DNA from: Venturia oleaginea
Taxonomy: Eukaryota; Ascomycota; Dothideomycetes; Venturiales; Venturiaceae
NCBI GenBank assembly: GCA_013176395.1
Contig: JABMLP010000005.1
Location: 372,001 to 436,000 of the forward strand
DNA length: 64,000 nucleotides
Direction of reading: 5' to 3'
Shown here: positions 1 through 9,700 of the stretch, in pieces
How positions within the stretch are numbered: the stretch's first letter is position 1
Layout of the letters: each line of letters starts with the position of its first letter
The notes under the pieces: generated by a model
The model's database searches: none
What the model saw: the letters and a program-made list of their open reading frames with translations, nothing else
What the model was told of the DNA's origin: nothing
Program-made: the position numbers and the translations under genes

Positions 1-1
1 C

Positions 2-1180
2 GCAGCGATTGACTACATTGACGGCATTGGTGATCGCAAGACTTACTGTAAAGCATATGCGCCGTTGACGGAATACCCTCAATATGGACATACTACTTCC
101 AACATTGGAGAGTCAATGAACAGCATATTACGTGAAGAGAGACAGCTCAATCCAGTTCATATACTTGGGGCGATCTGGACCAAGCAAATGCAGCTCTTCT
201 TCAAGCGCAGTCAATTTGATCACGGTAATGAGGTCTTCTACGGCAAGGAGTTCACCAAATTTGCAACTCAACATCAACACAATCGCCTCAATCTTGGTCG
301 CAAAATGGCTGGCTACCCTTCTAGCCGTACGGTAGTCCTTGTGAGGCTTCATGAGTCTCCCGGCGCTGCAGGCTGGGTTGTAGACCTTGATAAAGGAGTC
401 TGCGATTGCCTAGAATGGCAGGACTATCGTCTACCATGTTCTCACGTTTTTGCGGCCATTCTAGCTCTCAAATACGACCTCAAAATTGTGTATACTGACG
501 GCAATTCTACTATTTACGAGCGCAGTCAATACCGCAAAGCCTACAGCGGCTCACTACGCCCAGTTTTGATCAAGAATCTCATTCCAGATGGTCAAACTCT
601 CCCTAGTGAGCCAAATCGTAAGCCAGGACGTCCGAAGCATCTTCGTATGCGCAAGCATAATGTGAATAGCCGTATTCGAAAGGACTCTCAACGCAAAGGA
701 GCCACGGCCGCTGAACGATCAACCCAGGGTAAAAAATCATCAAAAGCAGCGTCTAAAACCGTTACCAAAGGCCGCCGGAAGCGTAATGAAACCATCGAAA
801 TCTCAGACGAGTCTTCATCATCTAGCGACTCGGAATCTGACGAAGAAGCGGCGGTATTTGATCACGATCTTGAAGCCGAAATGGATGCTACTTACGATGA
901 GATTATATCTTCTCGTCAGGCCCAAAAAACCGAGATTTCTGAAGATGAGGCCGCCTTTGACGATGCTGACGATGCTCTTGAAGAGCTCCTACAGATTAAG
1001 GCTACTCAGGTTAGTCAGAAAGAGCCATTACCACCAAAAGTTACCAAGAAGCGCTCTCGCAATACAGCAGAAACTCAGACTTTAATACTACAGGCTTCCA
1101 ACAAACGACCAAAACGTTCACAAGGCAATTGCCGTCACTGCGGCTCTCCAAATCACTCAGGAGCTGCTTTTACAAGGTGA
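2..1180 (+). CDS. MULE-type transposase, C-terminal part (runs off left edge)
   Basis: The frame is open from base 2, so the gene starts outside the window; no start codon can be chosen. The visible part begins in the C-terminal half of a Mutator-like transposase (the stretch around NIGESMNSILREER is typical of that family). It continues into a SWIM zinc finger (CDC, then CSH, about residues 125-150) and a long basic and then acidic/serine-rich tail. It ends in a CCHC-like knuckle (CRHCGSPNH). MULE transposases cut and paste DNA in the nucleus, and SWIM fingers are normally found just after their catalytic domain. The DDE catalytic residues would lie upstream and cannot be checked. No stop or frameshift interrupts the visible part. 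No terminal inverted repeat was recognised downstream. The family call is fairly secure; whether the element is active is unknown. Confidence 0.75.
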   Translation, partial: AAIDYIDGIGDRKTYCKAYAPLTEYPQYGHTTSNIGESMNSILREERQLNPVHILGAIWTKQMQLFFKRSQFDHGNEVFYGKEFTKFATQHQHNRLNLGRKMAGYPSSRTVVLVRLHESPGAAGWVVDLDKGVCDCLEWQDYRLPCSHVFAAILALKYDLKIVYTDGNSTIYERSQYRKAYSGSLRPVLIKNLIPDGQTLPSEPNRKPGRPKHLRMRKHNVNSRIRKDSQRKGATAAERSTQGKKSSKAASKTVTKGRRKRNETIEISDESSSSSDSESDEEAAVFDHDLEAEMDATYDEIISSRQAQKTEISEDEAAFDDADDALEELLQIKATQVSQKEPLPPKVTKKRSRNTAETQTLILQASNKRPKRSQGNCRHCGSPNHSGAAFTR

Positions 1181-1319
1181 GGGAAGTAGATAGGAAGAGC
1201 GGAGTTGACGGGGGTTGTAATAGAGGGAGGGAGGGAGGGAGGTTGGGAGGTTGTTGGAGTAGTTTAATAAATACGATATTAGCTGACTCTGAATTGCTCA
1301 AAAATGCAATAGAAGCCTT

Positions 1320-2336
1320 CTATATACTATTTACATGCGGTATAGCGCGTATACTTACTGCGACTGCGATGTTGTCGCCATCAAAAGGTCGGTCCTTAGA
1401 CTTCGCGTCGTTGGAGTGCCTTGAGCGTTGCGATTGCGAACTGCGATTATCACGATCGTCTCGGAACTTAGATCTCTTCCCGTTCTGGATTCCTAATGGA
1501 GTAGATAGGTGCCGCTTGTGAGAGGTCCTTGTCTTTTCAATGCGTGTGGCCAGTGCTACGAGTGCGTCTCGAGTCATCGGAATATCCTGGTAATTTAGGA
1601 TAGCTTCCTTTGTGCTTTCGAGTAGCTTGGTCCAAAGGTGGGTACGCCGTTGCTCTAGCATATACTCTTCGTCAAGTTGACTCTCCAATGAGATCAGGTA
1701 CTGGTTGAACTCTTGGGCTGATTGGTTGGGTCTCTGTTTTGCCTCTTCGTAAGCCTGAGCGGCGTCAAGCTGGCGATTTGTCGGATCCTCAATGAGGTTC
1801 AGTAGCAACTGCTTGTATGCTGCCCAAGAGTAGGACTCGGTAACATCAGAATAAGATGCAATATTCTGCCAGGTAGTAGCTGGTGTCCCTCGGAGGAATT
1901 GCGCTGACCAGGCAATCTTGGCACTATCGGCTCGGAATTTTCGTGGTGCCAAGCGAAACGCATTCTCTGCGCTACGTGTCCAGTCGTGGTGTTCGCGGAC
2001 ACTTTTACCATAGTACTGATTAAGCTTTTCGGGCTGAATCTCAGCAGCTGGGCGTTGGTATTCTTCGGAGGCCTCGCTTGGAGTAGGCGCATCGCGTTCG
2101 CTTGGGGTGCGCATCGAGGATCGAGTATCCTGTACGCTGCCTTCCATCTCTTCAATCTCTGCTTGTAGCCTTTCAAGCTCTCGTTCTTGTAGAAGCTCAG
2201 CATGGCGTGCTCTAGCCGCGGCGAGGCGCTCTGTAAGGGTAGGAGGTGGTGTATAGCCTGCGTTGTTCCGGCGCTGCCATTCTTCCTCCAGGAGCCGGTC
2301 TGTCGCGTCGGCGATAGTTTCTTGAGTCTCTGACAC
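1320..2336 (-). pseudogene. Orphan Ty3/gypsy-type gag fragment
   Basis: The 338-codon frame encodes a charged coiled-coil start (about residues 1-75, rich in E, R and Q). A retrotransposon gag core follows (about 105-270), including a QFLRGTPATTWQNIA-like segment and the AQEFNQYLISLESQL-type helix. The tail is basic. There is no CCHC knuckle and no protease or reverse transcriptase follows, so only gag is left. The frame opens at GTG, and no in-frame ATG was found in the leader. It is unlike the gag of the complete element at 6.5-12.1 kb. The paired SINE-like elements inserted just upstream, at 2490, separating it from whatever LTR it had; 5833-6505 is a candidate for that LTR. Family call fairly good, subclass uncertain. 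Confidence 0.6.
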
Positions 2337-2489
2337 TTCTCGTGTGTTGGGCTCCTCCGTCGCTGCGAAGGTAGGACGACGTCGACTCGAATCTATCCCT
2401 GGACCTCTATCTCTGAGAGAGATTATAATTGTAAAGATGTGATAGAAGTGTAGGGTAGAGTGTATTGCAAAGATAATCTCTAACGAGTG

Positions 2490-4093
2490 ATTGATTGATT
2501 GATTGATTTTATCCTACTCGGTTGCAGCCGCTTAATCACGCAGCTATGTCCGGTTAGGAGGACTTCATCAGACAGCCGGCACGTGATAGATTATATAATC
2601 CACCGCGCCCCACTTCGCCCCGTTCACTGAAACAAGACCAGCTGTCCCCTCGGTCCTCCCTCTTTTCCCTTAACCAGTATCTCCAAATGCCCGCTGGCTC
2701 TTGTAGATACTGGTCACTCTGCTAGTATATCTGTGCTATGTAGACTCAAGAGGCAATGCCTCGTGTTTCGCTACCCTTCTACCTACAGTCTCCCTCTAAT
2801 GCTCAGCTTTGTCTATCTGTTTCGCCTTATCCCTCAAGGCCAATGGGTTTCCTAAGTATGTTTCTGCTTGTAAAAGTTGCCTTGCACCAGATTTCTATGC
2901 GGCGGTGTATTTGGTTGTGTGATGCTGGAGACAATAGTAACCATCGTAGTCGTGATTTCGCTGCTTGGGTGTGATACTCCGGGTATGCCCGTGGACGAGG
3001 CTGTCTGGTAGCTGCCGTATTGTATGGCGCCGATCGTGCTATAGACCTGCCGTCTTATAGACGGAGCCTACCTGCTGCTAGTCGCTCTCCCTGCTTGCTA
3101 TATCGCGCTCCTACCCTTGCCAATACCATAACTGGGACGCAACAGTCTGGGGAGAGGCTCAAGGCTACGTCTGCTGGCTTGTAGGGAGGGGATTTGCCGC
3201 CAATAAGCTCCTTCTATACGTCCTTACTGCTTACTGTGTTGCGCACCTACTCTTGCCAATGCCATAACTGGGACGCAATAGTTTGGGGAGAGACTCAAGG
3301 CTCTGGACATCAGCTTGCAGCAGGACGGTTTGCGGAGACGATAGTAGATGAGGTTCTCTAGCAGCTGCCGTATCGTGTCGCACCGATTGTGTTGTAGACC
3401 TGTCGTCTTATAGTCGGAGCCTATCTGCTGCTAGTCGCTCTCCCTGCTTGCTATATCGCGCACCTACTCTTGCCACTGCCATAACTGGGACGCAACAGTC
3501 TGGGGAGAGGCTCAAGGCTACGTCTGCTAGCTTACAGGGAGGGGATTTGCCGCCAATAGGCTCCTTCTATGCGTCCTTACTACTTACTGTGTCGCGCACC
3601 TACTCTTGCCAATGCCATAACTGGGAGGCATCAGTTTGGGGAGAGGCTCAAGGCTCTGGGCAACAGCTTGTAGCAGGACGGTTTGCCAAGACGTTGGGAG
3701 AGGTTGTCTAGTCGTTGCAGTGGTGTGTGGTGCCGATTGTTGCACACCGGGCGTCTGGTGTTTGAGTTGTGTTGAAGGTATTGCCGTTCTAGCAGTGACT
3801 CGTCGACTCGGAGCGTTGCAGTGTCATCTGGAATGATGGACTAGCCGGGAGATAGTGACTAGATGGTTGCTGTTGTCTTTGGTGGACGCATCGTTCGTGT
3901 AGCTTGCTCATGTATTCGTCTGCTTGCTCTGCCGTGGCCGCAACGGCGACTCTAGAGGTATCTCATCGACGCTGAGGGACGCGCGATGGCCTCTAGAGGC
4001 CGGAGCGGCCACTGGCAGAGGTGTTTTGATGATCTTTAGATGATACTTCTGTAAATTCCAAAAATTGAGTTCTCGCTGTGTGTGCTGTTTTTG
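2490..4093 (-). mobile_element. SINE-like LINE-derived element, copy A (left arm of palindrome)
   Basis: On the minus strand the element starts near 4093 with caaaaacagcacacacagcg and ends at 2490 in a (ttga)n tail. It is flanked by a 13-bp target duplication, 2477-2489 (tctctaacgagtg) and 4094-4106 (tctctaacaagtg), with one mismatch. The first ~30 bp resemble the 5' end of the LINEs at 33.8-46.4 kb, and the last ~330 bp match the LINE ORF2 end plus 3' UTR. About 1.2 kb between them is unrelated to the LINE and holds tandem repeats. No protein-coding capacity is convincing. It is the inverted partner of the copy at 4216-5819 and differs from it by scattered, mostly transition-type changes. 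Confidence 0.8.
3011..3716 (-). repeat. Tandem ~353-bp higher-order repeat inside copy A
   Basis: Two diverged units begin at about 3011 and 3364 (shared start gctgccgtat). Within each unit the motif ctactcttgccaatgcc occurs twice, 136 bp apart (3111 and 3247; 3464 and 3600). The same organisation occurs in the copies at 4216-5819 and 58051-59611. Confidence 0.75.
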
Positions 4094-4215
4094 TCTCTAA
4101 CAAGTGTGCCCTGGCTCTGCGCCAGGTACAAATACTTAGGGATCATGTGATACGAGATCACCTGACATCTTTTCCCTTACAAATACACGCTAGCAGGGTG
4201 TCTCAATCGAATCTG

Positions 4216-5819
4216 GAAACAGCACACACAGCGAGAACTCAATTTTTGGAATTTACAGAAGTATCATCTAAGGATCATCAAAACACCTCTGCCAGTGGCC
4301 GCTCCGGCCTCTAGAGGCCATCGCGCGTCCCTCAGCGTCGATGAGATATCTCTAGAGTCGCCGTCGCGGCCACGGCAGAGCAAGCAGACGAATACATGAG
4401 CAAGCTACACGAACGATGCGTCCACCAAAGACAACAGCAACCATCTAGTCACTATCTCCCGGCTAGTCCATCACCCCAGATGACACTGCAACGCTCCGAG
4501 TCGACGAGTCACTGCTAGAACGGCAATACCTTCAACACAACTCAAACACCAGACGCCCGGTGCGCAACAATCGGCACCACACACCACTGCAACGACTAGA
4601 CAACCTCTCCCAACGTCTTGGCAAACCGTCCTGCTACAAGCTGTTGCCCAGAGCCTTGAGCCTCTCCCCAAACTGTTGCCTCCCAGTTATGGCATTGGCA
4701 AGAGTAGGTGCGCGACACAGTAAGTAGTAAGGACGCATAGAAGGAGCCTATTGGCGGCAAATCCCCTCCCTGTAAGCTAGCAGACGTAGCCTTGAGCCTC
4801 TCCCCAGACTGTTGCGTCCCAGTTATGGCATTGGCAAGAGTAGGTGCGCGATATAGCAAGCAGGGAGAGCGACTAGCAGCAGATAGGCTCCGACTATAAG
4901 ACGACAGGTCTACAACACAATCGGTGCGACACGATACGGCAGCTGCTAGAGAACCTCATCTACTATCGTCTCCGCAAACCGTCCTGCTGCAAGCTGATGT
5001 CCAGAGCCTTGAGCCTCTCCCCAAACTGTTGCGTCCCAGTTATGGCATTGGCAAGAGTAGGTGCGCAACACAGTAAGCAGTAAGGACGTATAGAAGGAGC
5101 TTATTGGCGGCAAATCCCCTCCCTACAAGCCAGCAGACGTAGCCTTGAGCCTCTCCCCAGACTGTTGCGTCCCAGTTATGGCATTGGCAAGAGTAGGAGC
5201 GCGATATAGCAAGTAGGGAGAGCGACTAGCAGCAGATAGGCTCCGACTATAAGACGGCAGGTCTATAGCACGATCGGCGCCATACAATACGGCAGCTACC
5301 AGACAGCCTCGTCCACGGGCATACCCGGAGTATCACACCCAAGCAGCGAAATCACGACTACGATGGTTACTATTGTCTCCAGCATCACACAACCAAATAC
5401 ACCGCCGCATAGGAATCTGGTGCAAGGCAACTTTCACAAGCAGAAACATACTTAGGGAACCCATTGGCCTTGAGGGATAAGGCGAAACAGATAGACAAGC
5501 TGAGCATTAGAGGGAGACTGTAGGTAGAAGGATAGCGAAACACGAGGCATTGCCTCTTGAGTCTACATAGCACAGATATACTAGCAGAATAACCAGTATC
5601 TACAAGAGCCAGCGGGCATTTGGAGATACTGGTTAAGGGAAAAGAGGGAGGACCGAGGGGACAGCTGGTCTTGTTTCAGTGAACGGGGCGAAGTGGGGCG
5701 CGGTGGATTATATAATCTATCACGTGTCGGCTGTCTGATGAAGTCCTCCTAACCGGACATAGCTGCGTGATTAAGCGGCTGCAACCGAGTAGGATAAAAT
5801 CAATCAATCAATCAATCAA
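4216..5819 (+). mobile_element. SINE-like LINE-derived element, copy B (right arm of palindrome)
   Basis: Same family as copy A but on the plus strand. The 5' end is at about 4216 (gaaacagcacacacagcgag) and the 3' end is a (caat)n tail at about 5785-5819. It has its own target duplication tcaatcgaatctg (4203-4215 and 5820-5832), so it inserted separately from copy A; the two lie 96 bp apart (4107-4202 is the old target DNA). LINE-like 3' sequence starts near 5500, at the segment equivalent to the last residues of LINE ORF2. It matches the copy at 58051-59611 almost base for base in my reading (one difference noticed, near 59488). Confidence 0.8.
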
Positions 5820-5832
5820 TCAATCGAATCTG

Positions 5833-6505
5833 CGGGCAGATTTAGACCTTGGGTTTAGATGAGGTACTATGCGAGTCCGTAGCAATGCGAGTAACTTCTC
5901 AAATGTCTAAGCTGGCGTACTATAGAACATGGGTAATAGGCGATCCTAGTACTTTCGTTGTTAAGTAGATAGAACAGAATGAGACTGTTACGCAGAGGCT
6001 ATGACTCAAAGTAATCTAGCTGGATTTGGCTAATCCGTACAGTAGAGTTCAAGTGGTCCGGGGCGACAATATCGTATCAAACAAGTGAAGCGAAGCTCGC
6101 AAGATATAAGAGTCGTGAATTGTGCTAAGTAACTAAAAGCAATAGCGAAGTAACTAGAGAGTGAAGATACGAGACACTGAGGGAGCAGAGTCTCGTCCGT
6201 TATATAGAGATCCATCTCCTAAGAAATCCTGCGCTCGTGGCGCTCGCAATCGAGCGCTCGCTTTGCCAAGGCTCGAGCGTTCACATGATCCTTCCGATCC
6301 CATGTAACAACTTACTAATCACAAAGGAAACGCGCCATACATGTCACTAAACGTTCCACGTGACAGTATCCGTAACAGAGACATCTTTTCTCCATTAGAC
6401 TACTTTGGCGTAGTGCCCATGATCATAACGGAGCTATAGTGTAATAGTAACATCCTTTAGAGCGTCTCTTTTTACGCGTGTATGAAGGAGGTCTAGCAAT
6501 GTCAA
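5833..6505 (-). other. Gene-free stretch, possible solo or partial LTR
   Basis: No coding region is supported. Read on the minus strand from about 6309, it starts tgttacatgggatcgg and has a TATA-like tctatataacgg some 120 bp further on. This would suit the 5' LTR of the gag remnant at 1320-2336, split from it by the SINE-like pair. No second LTR copy is present, so this is a guess. Confidence 0.25.
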
Positions 6506-6510
6506 AAACG

Positions 6511-6686
6511 TATTACGGGACGGTAGCTGGAAAGACGCAGCATACTCGTAGCCAAAGATTGTTTAGATTCAGTTAAAGAGTGAAGGTATCTACAAACAGA
6601 GAACCTCAATGAGGTTCTTTCTCTATACTAGGCTCAATCAGGCTTAGGCTCTTAGCCTATACCAACCATGGGCCATGCCCATAACA
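6511..6686 (-). repeat. 3' LTR of chromovirus
   Basis: 176-bp repeat, minus-strand ends tgttatggg and cccgtaata. It contains a near-perfect 9-bp-arm palindrome (agaacctca / tgaggttct) at 6600-6618 and a ctagtatagag TATA-like box. It appears identical to the right LTR. Confidence 0.92.
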
Positions 6687-6702
6687 TTACCCCCCTCCTT
6701 AC
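6687..6702 (-). other. Polypurine tract
   Basis: Minus-strand aaggaggggggtaa directly precedes the 3' LTR, the expected place and composition for plus-strand priming of reverse transcription. Confidence 0.75.
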
Positions 6703-9700
6703 CGGGTGTGCAGGACTAAAGAGGGTGTGGTAGGTGGGATAATCAAACAGACAAACGCCATACATCGCTTCTGCCAGCTTGTAGCAGATTCGAAGGCGCT
6801 GGCCACCGCTACTCGGTTTCTTCGGGCCCCTGTTTGAGCTCCTATATCTTCGCCGACACCGTCGCCCTTGCCATACTCTGCCTCGAAGCGGTCTAAGTCC
6901 TCGACTTCTGTGAATAATGAACGTGGCTGCCAATCGGGATCTGCATAGCCTTTCCATTTGATTAATAACTGACGAACCCAGCCTCGCCCAACCCGTTTCT
7001 TCTCTGCGCGAAGTATACGTTCTACTTCAAACTCAGCCTCTGTTTCTTCGGTTTGAGGCACTAATGGTGGCGGCTGGGTATCATCGGATTCTTGTGAGGG
7101 CAGTGTGTCGGTTGCGGCTCGGCGGAGTAGGTCAACGTGGAAACGGTTATGGATACCACTTGGCAGGTCAGCCAGCTCGTATACCATCGGGGAGATCTGG
7201 TTCTCGACAGTGTATTTGGCTTGCGTCCACGACAGTTTCTTTGATAGCTGCGGAGTATTGATATTCCTCAGGTTCAACCAGACTTTGTCGCCCTTTTTTA
7301 ACGTTTCGGCAGCTTGACGTGACCTGTTGGCGTCGTTCTCCATCTTCTGCTGGGACCAGGCCATCGCTGCCTGTGCATATTCTTGTGCCTCTTCTATTCG
7401 TTGCACAAAGGTCTCGGCATCGGCTGTTGGTGAGTTACTGGGTGAGATTCGTTGTACTTTCTGGATTGGTTCCGCATGGTAGCCGTGGGTTAGATAGAAT
7501 GGACTCATCCCTGTGACTGAAGAGTCACGATTGTTCAGTGCTAACATAGCCGTAGGTAGTAGCGTTGGCCAGTCTAGTTGGGAGTATGCGATGAAGGCGC
7601 GGAGATAGCGTAGAACTTCCTGGTTCATACGCTCGGTCGCGCCATCGGTCTGTGGATGAAAGGCTGTAGAGAGTCTCTGCTCAATCTTTGTAAGTTCGCA
7701 AAGCTTCCTCCAAAAACGACCTGTCCAATTGCTGCCTCTGTCCGACGTCAATGCCATGGGAAATCCGTGGTAGCGATAGTGGCATTGTAAGAACCTTTTC
7801 GCGCACTCTTTGGCGCTCATTGTAGTCATAGCCTCCAACGTAACACTTTTGAGGAGGCGATCTGTGATAACCATGAGGTATTTTGGGCCGTTTTCCTCCG
7901 CGGGCAAATCAGTCATGAAATCGATTGATAGCTCGCTGTGGAAGCGGGCCGGGATTGGAAGTGGTTTCAGAAGACCTCGCTTCTTATCACGCCATATTCC
8001 TGTTCTCCCACATACGTCGCAATTACGTACAAACTGCCGGACTGTCTTGTATTGTTGGGGCCAAAAGAAACTTCTGGATAGAATCGCAAGCGTGCTATCT
8101 CTCCCTGGGTGTCCAGTAACATGGGAATCGTGAGTTTGTTGGACCAGCGTTGTTCGCAGCGGTTCCCAATCTGGTACCCATAGGATCCCTCTTCTCGTGA
8201 CCGCGCCGTGGTCGTCTACTTCGCATTCGGGTAGCTGTACCGACAACTTGAGCTCTGGAGGAAAGGAACGTTCGCCAGTAACTATAGCCGTATGAATAGC
8301 TTCGTAGGATTGGTCCTCTGCTATTGCGCGATCCCAGAGAAGTTGTAACTCTGGTTTCTCGAAAAGATCGCATCCTTTTGCAACTGACCGGTTTTGACCG
8401 TACCTAGTAGTGGACCGGTGTTGACCGTTTTCGGCAGTCAGCTGGTGTCGACCGTCCAGTCCAGCATTTTGCTGGGGCTCCCGTATAACGTCCCATGTAC
8501 TATTGGATGTATTCGGTGTATTGACTGGGCAGATAAGGGCTTGTATTGCGATTGTTTCGGTCGTCCTCTCGGAAAGAGGAGGAAGCCATTCGTCCTTGAT
8601 CAACTGGGCCACTCGCCCTTGTAGTCTCTCGTCGTTCTTGTCATGTGGCATATCTTGATGTCTTCTTGATAGTGCGTCTGGTCTTTGCGCTAGTTTTCCG
8701 GCGCGAAATTCCAGCTGGAATTGGTACTCAGATAGAATTAGCGACCATCTTGCTTGTCTCTCTGACAAACGCTGCGCTGTCATAAAGTAGCGGAGATTCT
8801 TGTGATCGGTAAGGACTTTGAAAGGTGCTGCAACACTGCGTAGTTCTCCTCTCCAGTGTTCAATGGACTTGATTACTGCCAGTAATTCTTTATCGTGGAT
8901 CTCGTAGTTACATTCAGCCGCAGTGAGCTTGCGGGAGAAGTATGCTACTGGTCGTAGTTTTCCTTTCATATCCTTCTGCGACAACGTGCCTCCCAGCGCG
9001 TAGCCAGAGCAGTCGCACTCGAGTACCGTATCCAGGTCTGGATTCCAGTGAGCCAGTATTGGGGCGGAGATGAATAGCTCCTTCAAGACTTGAAAGGCGT
9101 TCTCATGTTCTTTGTTCCAGACAAAAGCGACGGCCTTCCGTGTTAACTTGATTAAGGGGTCGGAGAGCTCTGAGAAGTTGTCGATGAAGTCTCGGTAGAA
9201 ATTTGCAAAGCCTAGGAAGGAGCGTACGCCTGTGACATTGACTGGAGCCTCCCATTCTTTAATCGCGGCAACTTTCTCTGGGTCGACTTTGATCCCTTCT
9301 CCTGCAGTGATAATGAACCCCAGATATTTGACCTCCTGAACAGCAAACTCGCACTTGCTTAAGTCTAGCCGAAGTCCAGCAGTCTTGAGCTTGGCAAGAA
9401 TTTGGTTAACCTTAACCATGTGATCCAGATAGTCGCCGTCGCTCCATATCAAGACATCGTCCATGTAGGCTGAACAGCAGATATCTAGGGATTCCCGTAG
9501 GACTCCGTTGATGTATCGTTGAAAGCTCGCGGGTGCGCCAGCTAGTCCGAAGGGGGTAACTAGCCATTCGAATAGTCCAAATCGAGTGCGAAAAGCCGTT
9601 TTCCACTCATCGCCGTGCTTGATGCGGAGCCGATGAAATGCCGCTCTGACGTCAAGTTTGGTGTACCAACGCGCTGTTGCTAGATTTCGTAGGGTTTCTC

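Noticed and set aside
1129..1521. 130-codon frame over the MULE end and the gag tail
   Set aside because: It overlaps two recognisable coding regions in other frames and runs through a G-rich repeat.
2490..5819. A single foldback DNA transposon with 1.6-kb terminal inverted repeats
   Set aside because: Each arm has its own target duplication and a LINE-type 3' tail pointing outward, so two retro-insertions fit better.
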